A stretch of DNA of 35,169 nt from Antrihabitans auranticaus (GTDB lineage Bacteria > Actinomycetota > Actinomycetes > Mycobacteriales > Mycobacteriaceae). The translations under genes were made by a program, and so were the position numbers. This document shows positions 1-8,612 of this stretch, one piece after another. Numbering within the stretch: position 1 is the stretch's first letter; every line of letters begins with the position of its first letter. The stretch covers positions 58,845-94,013 of the forward strand of contig NZ_JAEMNW010000013.1 of the NCBI RefSeq assembly GCF_016481275.1. The letters run 5' to 3'. Under the pieces are notes generated by a model that was not told the DNA's origin, ran no database searches, and saw nothing but the letters and a program-made list of their open reading frames with translations.

Positions 1-1
1 G

Positions 2-37
2 ACCCCAAAAGGAGTGCGACTCGGGAAACCCCGTCGC
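2..37. repeat. 36-bp direct repeat, copy 1
   Basis: This 36-bp element recurs at 211-246 with three mismatches (33/36 identical). It contains a small inverted repeat, GAGT-GCG-ACTC. Fourteen bases after this copy is CAGGTGGTTG, which has an inverted partner CAACCACCTG at 91-100. The second copy is also followed by a CAGGTGG hairpin. The repetition is plainly visible, but its function is unknown. It lies in a gene-free stretch at the window edge, so more copies may lie to the left. Confidence 0.8.
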
Positions 38-210
38 GTCGCCCCCCCGAACAGGTGGTTGTCGTGCTGACGTCTCGGGCGATGGTCGGCCAACCACCTG
101 CTCGGCCACGTGCCCCCGGGCCAGTCCCGCACGGACACCCCGAGCCCACCGTCAGCCGCACCCCCTCTCGGGAACCGCACCCCGACTTGCCGACCGACAC
201 GCCGACACCG

Positions 211-246
211 ACCCTAAAAGGAGTGCGACTCGGGAAAGCCCGCCGC
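211..246. repeat. 36-bp direct repeat, copy 2
   Basis: This is the second copy of the element at 2-37, offset by 209 bp. Ten bases later comes an inverted repeat AGGTGG (257-262) / CCACCT (271-276) with an 8-base loop, echoing the AGGTGG motif that follows copy 1. The rest of 1-282 holds no convincing gene: the only plus-strand open frame (55-345) runs through the terminator into the tRNA and has biased, proline-rich content. Confidence 0.8.
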
Positions 247-282
247 CAACTGCGGCAGGTGGACGCGAAACCACCTAACAAC

Positions 283-317
283 GAAAACAGCCCCGGAGAG
301 AATCTCTCCGGGGCTGT
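283..317 (-). terminator. Intrinsic terminator of the initiator tRNA gene
   Basis: A perfect 15-bp inverted repeat (287-301 against 303-317, one central base) is followed on the minus strand by TTTTCG. It sits ten bases past the 3' end of the minus-strand tRNA, as expected for its rho-independent terminator. Confidence 0.85.
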
Positions 318-326
318 CCTACCTAG

Positions 327-400
327 TAGCGGGGACAGGATTTGAACCTGCGACCTCTGGGTTATGAGCCCAGCGAGCTACCGAGCTGCTCCACCCCGCG
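327..400 (-). tRNA. Initiator tRNA-fMet (CAU)
   Basis: Read on the minus strand, the 74 bases fold as a full cloverleaf with a CAU anticodon in the loop CTCATAA. The anticodon stem ends in three consecutive G-C pairs (CTGGG/CCCAG), and the acceptor stem opens with a C1:U72 mismatch. Both are initiator marks; elongator tRNA-Met and tRNA-Ile2 lack them. The T-arm carries GGTTCAAATCC. The 3' CCA is not encoded, so it must be added after transcription. A terminator follows at 283-317 and a candidate promoter lies at 414-443. It appears to be a single-gene transcript. Confidence 0.95.
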
Positions 401-413
401 TCGGGTAAACCCA

Positions 414-443
414 ACGTTACAGGGCGGTGGATCAGGAACGCAA
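414..443 (-). promoter_or_regulatory. Candidate promoter of the tRNA-fMet gene
   Basis: On the minus strand TTGCGT (438-443) and TAACGT (414-419) are separated by 18 bases and resemble sigma-70 -35 and -10 elements. The -10 ends 13 bases before the mature tRNA 5' end, leaving a short leader for RNase P. This is inference from spacing and motif only. Confidence 0.4.
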
Positions 444-599
444 ATCGCCTGGACAACACCAGCTTTCGTTCCGCTCACGGCGTAATCGGTGTGACCGGCG
501 CCACAATATGCCCGTGACGCCCCACACATAACGAACCAATAACAACTCACCATCATTCGATTGCGATCGGGCACTTGACCTGCGCTTTCAATTCGCGCT

Positions 600-1368
<769 letters not shown>

Positions 1369-1380
1369 CCCCACACGCAC

Positions 1381-1415
1381 AAAGGCGCTGCCGTCATCGA
1401 CGGCAGCGCCTTTGT
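1381..1415. terminator. Bidirectional terminator between rpf and the UPF0182 gene
   Basis: A 15-bp perfect stem with an ATC loop has an A run on the left and TTTGTTTG on the right, so it can terminate rpf on the plus strand and the converging UPF0182 gene on the minus strand. Confidence 0.85.
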
Positions 1416-1428
1416 TTGTTTCCTGGCG

Positions 1429-4407
1429 TCAGTTTCCTTGCACGCTCTGATAACCCTTCACCGCGGTATCGAGAGCTGACAGCGCCCTGCCGTATCGCTC
1501 GAAATCACCGGATTGCTGCGCCGCCCGCACCTCGGCGACCGCTTGATCGAGCTTGGTGACCGCATCCCGCTGGGCTTGCGTGAACGTGCCGGTGTTGCCA
1601 TCGGACGGCGGCGGCGTACCCGTGTCAGGTGGCGGTGGCGTCACCTGCCCCTGATTGGGGTCCGTCGATCCGTTCGTACCCGGCGTCGATTGAGTCGGGT
1701 CGGTCGTCACCGCATCGGCGTTGATACCGGCCTGTTTGAGCGCCTCCGCGATCGTCGGCGCGTAACCGATCTTCCCGTTGAAGAAGACGAGCACACGGAA
1801 CAGCTTCGGGAATGCCGTCGGCTGATTCTTGGCCTGCGCGTACAGCGGTTCGACGTACAGCAGACCGTCCTTGCCGACCGGCAGGGTCAATAGGTTGCCG
1901 TACTTGAAGTCCGTGGATTGCTCGAACAAGGTTCTGTCCGGGGCGATCTTGTCCGACGACACCAACTGGTCGTAGACCTGCTTGGGACCGAACGTCTGGA
2001 CGTTCGTAGGCAACTGTTTGACCGTGATCTTGCCGTACGTGTCAGGATCCGAGCTCGCCGAGACGAACGCGCTCAGGAACTGACTTCGCAGACCCAGCAA
2101 CACGCTGGTCAGCTGGAACGACGCCTTGCCGGTGTCCTGCGGAGCCGACGCGACGACGTAGTACGGCGGCTGGCTCAGCCCGCGCGTGTTCGTCGGAATC
2201 GTCGGATCGCTCGGGACCTCCCAGAAATCGTTGCTCTGGAAGAACGTCAGCGGATCGTCGACGTGGTACTTCGAGAGCAGCAAGCGCTGGACCTTGAACA
2301 GATCCTCGGGGTACCGGAAGTGGGCCTTCAGGTTCTCCGGAATCTGGTCCTTCGGCACGACCGTGTCCGGGAAGACACCCATCCACGCCTTCAACACCGG
2401 GTCGCTTTCGTCTTGCTGATACAGCGTGACGGTGCCGTCATAGGCGTCGACAGTCGCCTTCACCGAGTTCCGGATGTAGGAGACTTCCTTCTTCGCCTGC
2501 GTCCGCGTGTCACTGCCTGTGGTCTCGAGCGCATCGCTCGTCGCATCGTCGAGCGACATCCGCTGGGCGTACGGGAAGTGGTCGAGCGTCGTATAGCCGT
2601 CGACCATCCACTTGATACGACCGTCGATAACAGCCGGATACACCTTGGAGTCGGTCGTCAACCAGGGTGCTGCCTTCTGCACGCGGTCGCGGGGGTCCCT
2701 GTTGAACAGGATCTTCGATTCGTCGCCGATCTCCGACGAGAGCAGAATGTTGCGCTCGCCGTACTTGATCGAGAAGGCAAGCCGGTTGAACCAGTTGCCG
2801 ATCGGGACGCCGCCCTCACCGTCGTAGGTCGTCGACACACCGTCCTCGTCGTACTCGACCGGCGGCTTGCCGTTCGCGCCGACGATCGCGTAATCGGGGT
2901 CGGCCTGGGCGATCAGTTCGCCGTAGTAGATGCGCGGCTGCGTCACCTGAATCGGCGAATCCTTGTACTCGGGCTTCTTGATGTTCGCGAGGTCGTTGAC
3001 CGAGTACTGCGGCAACCCGCCTCGCGTACTGCCCGCATCCTGGGCAACCTCGTCGACCTTGTTCGCGGGTGCGGCGATGAAGCCGTTGCCGTGCGTGTAG
3101 CGCGTGTGCTTGTTGATCCAGTCGCGCTGGCCGACGTCGAGTTGGTTCGGCCGCAGTTCCCGAGCCGCCACGACGAAGTCGAGCAACTTACCGTCGACTG
3201 TGTAGCGGTCCATCGCGAGTACATCCGGGAAGCCGTAGAAGTTCTTGAGCTTCTGCTGTTCCCGGAACGTCGGCGAAATCAGGTTGGGATCGAGCAGGCG
3301 AACGTTGGACAGGGTCGCCGCATCCCGCGAGATCGCTTCTATGTCCGGGTTCGCACTACCCCAGTTCTGCTCGTAGGTGACCGTCTCGTTCGTGATCCCG
3401 TAGGCCTGCCGCGTGGCTTCGATGTTGCGCGCGATGTACTCGCGCTCCTTGGCGGACGCGTTCGGCTTGACCGAGAACTGCTCCATGACGAGCGGAAAGA
3501 CAGCACCGACCAGAATCGACGACAGCACGAGCAGCGCAGTTGCGAGCGCGGGAACGCGCAAATCGCGCATGAAGATGCCCGCGAAGAACGCGACCGCACA
3601 GATGGCGGCGATCGACAGCAGAATCAGCTTGGCCGGTAGCACCGCGTTGATGTCGGTGTAGCTGGCGCCCGTGAACGTCGGCTCTTTGCGATCACTCGAC
3701 AACAGTGCGTACCGGTCGAACCAGTAGGCGATCGCCTTCAGCAGCACGAACGTGCCGGCAAGGATCGCGAGCTGAATCCGCGCGGACCGTGTCAGGGCAC
3801 CTTCACGGCCGGTCAGCCGCAGCCCGCCGAAGATGTAGTGCGTCACCAGGTTTGCGAAGAAGGCGATCACAACGGCGACGAACAGCCAGTTCAGGACCAT
3901 GCGGTAGAACGGGAGGTCGAACGCGTAGAACCCGATGTCCAGGCCGAACTGCGGGTCGTTGACGCCGAACTCGCCGCCGTGCATAAACATCTGGACGGTG
4001 ACCCAGTTCGATTGCGCGACAAGGCCGGACAACAGGCCGAGCAAGATCGGGATACCGAGCCCGAAGAGCCGCAACCGCGACATGACCGTCGTGCGGTAGC
4101 GCGCTATCGGGTCGTTCGGTCCGGCGACCGGAACGAACACGGGTCGCGTCCGATACGCCAGAAGCAGTGCGGCGAAGACGATTCCGCCGACCACCAGCGA
4201 GACGACCAAGAACAAGATCAGCCGGGTCACGAGCACTTTGACGTACACGCTGCGATAGCCGACCTCGCCGAACCACAACCAGTTCGTATAGGTGTCGACC
4301 ACGCGCGGACCGATCAGAAGAAGCGCTCCGAGAACCAACGCCACCAGCAGCAAAATCCGGCTACGTTTCGACAGCGACGGTAAACCGGCGGGAGCCCGCA
4401 TGCCCAC
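1429..4407 (-). CDS. UPF0182 family large membrane protein
   Basis: This is a 992-residue membrane protein of the UPF0182 family (Rv3193c type), conserved in actinobacteria and without an established biochemical function. The N-terminal third carries about seven hydrophobic segments, the first at about residues 17-36 ahead of the typical NWLWFGEVGYRSVY stretch. A large hydrophilic domain follows (about residues 330-900), then a proline/threonine/glycine-rich low-complexity linker and a short C-terminal helix. I chose GTG 4407 because GGAG lies eight bases upstream and the protein then begins like known homologues (VGMRAPAG...). The frame stays open to 4608, but that extension has no family likeness and overlaps the divergent gene. 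The next gene diverges, with an inverted repeat between them. The family assignment is firm. Confidence 0.92.
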   Translation of the reverse strand: MGMRAPAGLPSLSKRSRILLLVALVLGALLLIGPRVVDTYTNWLWFGEVGYRSVYVKVLVTRLILFLVVSLVVGGIVFAALLLAYRTRPVFVPVAGPNDPIARYRTTVMSRLRLFGLGIPILLGLLSGLVAQSNWVTVQMFMHGGEFGVNDPQFGLDIGFYAFDLPFYRMVLNWLFVAVVIAFFANLVTHYIFGGLRLTGREGALTRSARIQLAILAGTFVLLKAIAYWFDRYALLSSDRKEPTFTGASYTDINAVLPAKLILLSIAAICAVAFFAGIFMRDLRVPALATALLVLSSILVGAVFPLVMEQFSVKPNASAKEREYIARNIEATRQAYGITNETVTYEQNWGSANPDIEAISRDAATLSNVRLLDPNLISPTFREQQKLKNFYGFPDVLAMDRYTVDGKLLDFVVAARELRPNQLDVGQRDWINKHTRYTHGNGFIAAPANKVDEVAQDAGSTRGGLPQYSVNDLANIKKPEYKDSPIQVTQPRIYYGELIAQADPDYAIVGANGKPPVEYDEDGVSTTYDGEGGVPIGNWFNRLAFSIKYGERNILLSSEIGDESKILFNRDPRDRVQKAAPWLTTDSKVYPAVIDGRIKWMVDGYTTLDHFPYAQRMSLDDATSDALETTGSDTRTQAKKEVSYIRNSVKATVDAYDGTVTLYQQDESDPVLKAWMGVFPDTVVPKDQIPENLKAHFRYPEDLFKVQRLLLSKYHVDDPLTFFQSNDFWEVPSDPTIPTNTRGLSQPPYYVVASAPQDTGKASFQLTSVLLGLRSQFLSAFVSASSDPDTYGKITVKQLPTNVQTFGPKQVYDQLVSSDKIAPDRTLFEQSTDFKYGNLLTLPVGKDGLLYVEPLYAQAKNQPTAFPKLFRVLVFFNGKIGYAPTIAEALKQAGINADAVTTDPTQSTPGTNGSTDPNQGQVTPPPPDTGTPPPSDGNTGTFTQAQRDAVTKLDQAVAEVRAAQQSGDFERYGRALSALDTAVKGYQSVQGN

Positions 4408-4488
4408 GTGCCACACTCCAAGGTGTTTCGGCGACGGCTCGCGTCGCATCCATTTCTTGCCCGGCCATGCCGATGGCTGACCGTTTCG

Positions 4489-4519
4489 CCCCACTCTACG
4501 TAACAACCGCGGAGTGGGG
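4489..4519. promoter_or_regulatory. Inverted repeat in the UPF0182/PPA1309 divergent promoter region
   Basis: CCCCACTC (4489-4496) and GAGTGGGG (4512-4519) form a perfect 8-bp inverted repeat around a 15-base spacer that includes TACGTA. It lies between two divergent starts (4407 and 4556), a natural place for an operator. It could equally be a chance hairpin; no regulator is suggested by the sequence. Confidence 0.35.
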
Positions 4520-4555
4520 TCGGGCGCGCAGTGCAGCGGATGCGAGGATGCTGCC

Positions 4556-5146
4556 GTGACGGAATTCGGACTGACCGAGGAAGCTCTGGCGCGCTGTGTT
4601 CGTGACATCGCCGACCATGTCGACGCCCGCGGCTGGGGTCACCCGCCGCAGATGTTCGCCCTCGTGCCGACTGCCGCGCTGGCGGCTGCCGAACCAGCGC
4701 TGCTCGACCAACTCGAAGACGGCTCCGAGTTGACTCCGATCGAGCAGGAAGCGTTTCCCGACGACATCGAAGGCGGCTCCCGCGCGCTCGACGAATTTCT
4801 TGCGACGACGACGTGGCCGCCGGCGGTTTCGGGCTGCGCGCTGGTTCAGGAAATCGTCGTGCTGCCGCCCGAGGCCGAAACCGACCTGGACGAAGCACTG
4901 GGGCCCCTGCTCGCCGACCGTGACGCTGCCGACGACGCCGCGAGGGCCGCGGCCGAGAACCATCCGAAACGACGCGCCGGTCGCCTTTTCGCGGCGGTGC
5001 TACGCGATGGCTCTTCGCTCTGCCTGCTGCAACTCAAGCCCGAGGACGAGGACGACCCGTACACCGACCTCGAGTTGCTCACCTACCCGGACCTGGCCCC
5101 GAACATCGTCGAAGCACTCCTCTCGACGCTCGAGTCCGAGGAATAG
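4556..5146 (+). CDS. PPA1309 family protein
   Basis: This is a soluble, acidic protein of 196 residues that I recognise as the PPA1309 family, found across actinobacteria and without a known function. The sequence starts VTEFGLTEEAL, has a conserved stretch near GWGHPPQMFALVP, and ends in a very acidic tail. There is no signal peptide, membrane segment or obvious catalytic motif. I use GTG 4556 because GAGG lies eight bases upstream; an in-frame ATG at 4514 would add a non-conserved 14 residues that overlap the inverted repeat. The gene diverges from UPF0182 and its stop lies one base from the stop of the convergent PDZ-Lon protease gene. Pairing with those two suggests an envelope or proteostasis link, but that is inference only. 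Confidence 0.85.
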   Translation: MTEFGLTEEALARCVRDIADHVDARGWGHPPQMFALVPTAALAAAEPALLDQLEDGSELTPIEQEAFPDDIEGGSRALDEFLATTTWPPAVSGCALVQEIVVLPPEAETDLDEALGPLLADRDAADDAARAAAENHPKRRAGRLFAAVLRDGSSLCLLQLKPEDEDDPYTDLELLTYPDLAPNIVEALLSTLESEE

Positions 5147-5147
5147 G

Positions 5148-6179
5148 TCAGCAGGTAGGAGCCTCGCCCCCTGCGCGAATCGATTCCAATGACGACACCG
5201 CGTCGTCGACCTTCTCGACCTTGACCAGTCGCAAACCGTCCGGCTTGCGCTGCTTGGCCTCCTGGCAGTTCTCCGCCGGCACCAGGAATGTCTCCGCGCC
5301 TGCCTCACGCGCGGCGAGCATCTTGTAGGGGATCCCCCCGATCGGCCCGACCTGACCGCAGGCGTCGATCGTGCCGGTCCCGGCCACGAACTTCCCGCCG
5401 CTGAGCTCGCCGGGGCTCAGCTTGTCGATGACCGCGAGGCTGAACATCAGGCCCGCAGACGGACCGCCGATGTCGGGGAGATCGAAGTCGACCGTGAAAT
5501 CGACCTTCGGCTCCTCGTTCGAGCCGATCCCGAGGTAGCCCTTCTTGTCATCGTCCGGCCGCGCGCCCAGCGGGATGTCGACGGTGGATTCGACGCCGTC
5601 ACGCGTGTAGCGAATCACGGCCGTCGAGCGCGGCCCGGCCGACGAAACTGCTTGCTGCACTGCGCAAGCCGACGTCACGTCGGTCTCGTTGATGCTGATG
5701 AGGACGTCGTCTTCGCGCAACGCGTCCTTGGCGGGTCCGTCGGGCGAAACTGTGCCGATCGACACGTCGAACGGGTACTTCAAGTAGTGCAGGGCGGCGA
5801 CTTCGGCGCTGTCCTCGGACTCCTGGAAGTCCGCCTGGTTGCCTTTTTCGATCTCTTCCCGCGACTTCTCGGGCGGGAAGACCTCGGCGCGCGGGACCAG
5901 CCCCTGCCTGCCGCTGGCCCACATACCGAGTGCTTCGAAGATCGTCAGCCCGTCGCGGACGGTCACCGTGGTCATGTTCAGGTTGCCCGTGGTCGTATCG
6001 AGCTGGGCTCCCGGACCCATGATCGCGACTACGGGATCGCCCTTGTCGTTGTCGCCGAGGGTGTTGACGGTCGGGCCCGGGCCCAGCGCGACGAACGGCA
6101 CCTCGACAGTGCTGCCGAGCACGGCGAGCGCTATCACCGGAACCAGGGCCGCGAGCAGGGTGAGCATCCGTCGATTCAC
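5148..6179 (-). CDS. PDZ-Lon (S16) membrane-anchored serine protease, YlbL-like
   Basis: This is a 343-residue membrane-anchored protease related to B. subtilis YlbL and mycobacterial Rv3194c. One N-terminal transmembrane segment (about residues 5-23) is followed by a periplasmic-side region, a PDZ domain (about 133-205) and a Lon-type peptidase domain (about 225-335). The catalytic dyad is visible: Ser241 in DIGGPSAGLMF and Lys286 in IGGIPYKM. There is no ATPase domain, so unlike Lon it cannot unfold substrates with ATP and probably trims unfolded or exposed segments outside the membrane. The start is GTG 6179, with an in-frame ATG four codons later as an alternative. It diverges from the DUF2342 gene across 81 bp. 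Substrates are unknown. Confidence 0.92.
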   Translation of the reverse strand: MNRRMLTLLAALVPVIALAVLGSTVEVPFVALGPGPTVNTLGDNDKGDPVVAIMGPGAQLDTTTGNLNMTTVTVRDGLTIFEALGMWASGRQGLVPRAEVFPPEKSREEIEKGNQADFQESEDSAEVAALHYLKYPFDVSIGTVSPDGPAKDALREDDVLISINETDVTSACAVQQAVSSAGPRSTAVIRYTRDGVESTVDIPLGARPDDDKKGYLGIGSNEEPKVDFTVDFDLPDIGGPSAGLMFSLAVIDKLSPGELSGGKFVAGTGTIDACGQVGPIGGIPYKMLAAREAGAETFLVPAENCQEAKQRKPDGLRLVKVEKVDDAVSSLESIRAGGEAPTC

Positions 6180-6211
6180 CCGGCAAGACTATCGACATGT
6201 TCGCAGTCAGC

Positions 6212-6219
6212 GTGATCAC
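6212..6219. promoter_or_regulatory. Short palindrome in the divergent promoter region
   Basis: GTGATCAC is a perfect 8-bp palindrome in the 81-bp gap between the divergent PDZ-Lon and DUF2342 genes. It could be an operator core. The motif is short and chance occurrence is likely. Confidence 0.2.
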
Positions 6220-6260
6220 ACCTGGGTCGATGCACTCCACCGCCTAGTACGGTTGGTGTC

Positions 6261-7637
6261 ATGAGTGATTACCCGTTCGGCTTCTCGAACGCCGGCGACG
6301 ACCCGGATCGCGACAAGGATCAGCGCGGCTCCTCGGGGTCCGGCGGCAAGGGATCGGGCGATCCTTTCGGCTTCGGCATGGAGGGCTTCGATCCCGCCGC
6401 ACTGGGCCAGATGCTGACTCAATTCGGTCAGATGCTCAGCAATATGGGCACGAATGTCGCCGGCGGCGGATCGGGTGGACCGGTCAACTACGACGTCGCC
6501 AAGCAGTTGGCACGCCAGCAACTCGGTACCCAGAAGCCGGTTACAGCCGGGACCGAGAAAGCTGTCACGGACGCGGCCCATCTGGCCGAACTGTGGCTCG
6601 ACGGCGCAACGTCGCTACCCGCTGGTGCGTCGAAGACCGTCGCGTGGACCCCCGGCGACTGGATCGACGGCACCATCGATACCTGGAAGCGGCTGTGTGA
6701 CCCTGTCGCGCAACAGATTTCAGGAATGTGGACCTCGAGCCTGCCACCCGAGGCGCAGCAGATCGCGGGACCGATGATCGGGATGCTCGGTCAGATGGGC
6801 GGGCTCGCCTTCGGTTCGCAGCTTGGCCAGGCGCTCGGCCAGCTCGCCAAAGAGGTTCTGACCTCGACCGAGATCGGGCTTCCGCTCGGACCGTCCGGTA
6901 CCGCCGCGCTCATGCCCGCGGCGATCGCGTCGTTCAGCGAAGGCCTCGAGCAGCCCGAACAGGAAATCCTCGTCTTCCTTGCTGCACGCGAGGCCGCGCA
7001 CCAGCGGCTGTTCCAGCACGTGCCCTGGCTCCGGCAGCGCGTCCTCGGCACGGTCGAGGACTACGCGCGCGGAATTCGGATGGATTTCTCCGCGATCGAG
7101 CAGGCGGCATCCGGCATCGATCCGAGCGCGCTGATGGATCCGTCGAAGATCGAGGAAATTCTGCAGCAGGGCGCCTTCGAGCCGCAGACGACTCCAGAGC
7201 AGAAGCAGGCACTCGAACGCCTCGAGGCACTCATCGCGCTCATCGAGGGCTGGGTCGAGACGGTTGTCACCGACGCGCTCGGCGAACGCCTGCCCGGCGC
7301 GGCTGCGCTGAGCGAAACCCTGCGGCGCAGGCGAGGCACCGGCGGACCCGCAGAGCAGACGTTCGCCACGCTCGTCGGTCTCGAATTGCGGCCGCGGAAG
7401 CTGCGCGAAGCTGCGAGCCTGTGGCGCAAGCTGACGGAGCAGGCCGGCTCGGATCGACGCGACGAATTGTGGGCGCACCCGGACCTGATCCCGGACTCCG
7501 CGGACCTCGACAATCCGACGGCGTTCGTCGACCGTTTCCTGCACGGCGGCGGCACCGACTTCGACGATCCGATCGCTCAGCTCGAAGAAACCGAAGCTCG
7601 CGAACGGGAAGAGAAGGGCAAGTCCGAGGAGAGCTGA
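6261..7637 (+). CDS. DUF2342 family, putative zinc metalloprotease-like protein
   Basis: This 458-residue protein belongs to the DUF2342 family (Rv3195 type), commonly labelled zinc-dependent metalloprotease or F420-associated. Residues 1-75 are glycine-rich and disordered, with MSDYPFGFSNAGDDP at the start. The rest is mostly helical, including a glycine/methionine-rich segment near 170-200. The position expected for HExxH reads REAAH (about 243-247), so the first zinc-binding histidine is an arginine. The Mtb homologue seems to share this change, so catalysis is doubtful and the metalloprotease label should be treated with care. There is no signal peptide. The ATG lies 81 bp from the divergent PDZ-Lon gene. 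Two DnaA-like boxes and then the E1-like gene follow on the same strand, probably co-transcribed or closely spaced. Confidence 0.88.
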   Translation: MSDYPFGFSNAGDDPDRDKDQRGSSGSGGKGSGDPFGFGMEGFDPAALGQMLTQFGQMLSNMGTNVAGGGSGGPVNYDVAKQLARQQLGTQKPVTAGTEKAVTDAAHLAELWLDGATSLPAGASKTVAWTPGDWIDGTIDTWKRLCDPVAQQISGMWTSSLPPEAQQIAGPMIGMLGQMGGLAFGSQLGQALGQLAKEVLTSTEIGLPLGPSGTAALMPAAIASFSEGLEQPEQEILVFLAAREAAHQRLFQHVPWLRQRVLGTVEDYARGIRMDFSAIEQAASGIDPSALMDPSKIEEILQQGAFEPQTTPEQKQALERLEALIALIEGWVETVVTDALGERLPGAAALSETLRRRRGTGGPAEQTFATLVGLELRPRKLREAASLWRKLTEQAGSDRRDELWAHPDLIPDSADLDNPTAFVDRFLHGGGTDFDDPIAQLEETEAREREEKGKSEES

Positions 7638-7645
7638 CGCCCGGC

Positions 7646-7673
7646 TGTGGATAACTTCCAGGGCTGTGGATAA
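7646..7673 (+). other. Two perfect DnaA-box sequences in tandem
   Basis: TGTGGATAA occurs at 7646-7654 and again at 7665-7673. Its complement TTATCCACA is the consensus bacterial DnaA box. Both copies are preceded by GC (GCTGTGGATAA), point the same way, and begin 19 bp apart. They occupy the 77-bp gap between the DUF2342 and E1-like genes. DnaA binding here is inferred. Confidence 0.5.
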
Positions 7674-7714
7674 GGGAATCGGATCGACGCCCATTTCCTT
7701 GCATACTCGCGGAC

Positions 7715-8587
7715 ATGCCGTTACCGACAGCTCGTCGCACGTCGCATCTACTGCTGGATCCGCGGATTGCGCTGCTCGTCCGGCGCAGCGGATCCGTGCA
7801 ACTCGGCTGGGACCCCGAGACGGCTGTTCTACTCACTCCCCCGCGCGGCGTCACCGCAGCGAACCTTGCGGCGCTGTTGCAATTGCTCGACGGGACCCGG
7901 TCCAGGCCACAACTGACGTGGCGAGCTGCCGAGTACGGCATCGAGGCGGTCGACGTTTCGGCGATTCTCGACGAACTTCTCGCGGCGGGGCTCCTCTCGG
8001 AGGCCGATGAGCGTCCACGTGCGCCGCGCGCAATCCGGATACATGGCCGCGGACCGCTGGCCGACGCCATCGCGACAGGACTGGGCAGAACCGGTGTCCG
8101 CGTGTCGCGGTCTACGGCGCGCGGAATCGACGACGTTACGCGCTGGCAGGTCGATTTCGTCGTCCTGACCGACGATCTGATCGCCGACCCCCGCCTTGCG
8201 GTCGACCTCGTAGCGGCGGGCATCCCGCACCTGCAAGTTCGGATCAGAGACGGGAAGGGCGTCGTCGGTCCTATGGTGCTGCCCGGCCAGACGAGCTGCC
8301 TGCGCTGCGCGGATCTCACACGCTGCGGCTACGACGACGAATGGCCCTTGGTCGCAGCACAATTGCTCGGTCGCGTCGGGCAGGCAAGCCCCGCGGCAAT
8401 ACTCGCAACGGCTGCCGTCGCGCTCGGTCAGCTCGAAGCAGTCGCATCCGGACGGTTCACGCCGGCGCCGGCGAGTTTGGACGCAACACTCGAAATCGAC
8501 CTCGACACCCACACCTGCGGAATCCGATCCTGGGAGCGGCACAGTCTGTGCGAATGCTGGCAAGATCAACAACTAGTTAGCCGATAA
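7715..8587 (+). CDS. E1/ThiF-like protein with possible RiPP leader-binding domain (Rv3196 type)
   Basis: This 290-residue protein resembles Rv3196 and the group annotated as TOMM precursor leader-peptide-binding or cyclodehydratase-domain proteins. The N-terminal part (about 45-95) looks like a PqqD-type winged-helix recognition element, with alternating helices and LLQLLDG / ILDELLAAGLL. A ThiF/E1-like Rossmann domain follows (about 106-200), with GRGPLAD in place of GxGxxG. Cysteines are clustered at C195, C198 and C204 and at C268, C279 and C281, and probably hold a structural zinc. Neither a YcaO partner nor a precursor peptide is present in the window. It starts at ATG 7715 after the DnaA boxes and ends just before the ABC1 kinase gene. 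The biological role is unknown. Confidence 0.75.
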   Translation: MPLPTARRTSHLLLDPRIALLVRRSGSVQLGWDPETAVLLTPPRGVTAANLAALLQLLDGTRSRPQLTWRAAEYGIEAVDVSAILDELLAAGLLSEADERPRAPRAIRIHGRGPLADAIATGLGRTGVRVSRSTARGIDDVTRWQVDFVVLTDDLIADPRLAVDLVAAGIPHLQVRIRDGKGVVGPMVLPGQTSCLRCADLTRCGYDDEWPLVAAQLLGRVGQASPAAILATAAVALGQLEAVASGRFTPAPASLDATLEIDLDTHTCGIRSWERHSLCECWQDQQLVSR

Positions 8588-8612
8588 CGTGAAATTCAGC
8601 CATGATGGTCGG

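Noticed and set aside
55-345. A 96-codon plus-strand open frame at the left end
   Set aside because: It runs through the tRNA terminator into the tRNA gene and has proline/arginine-rich low-quality content.
1918-3639. A 573-codon open frame on the plus strand opposite the UPF0182 gene
   Set aside because: It is arginine- and valine-rich antisense composition typical of high-GC shadow frames, and the minus-strand frame is a clear family member.
4408-4608. N-terminal extension of UPF0182 to 4608
   Set aside because: The extra 67 residues are not conserved and overlap the divergent PPA1309 gene and its promoter.
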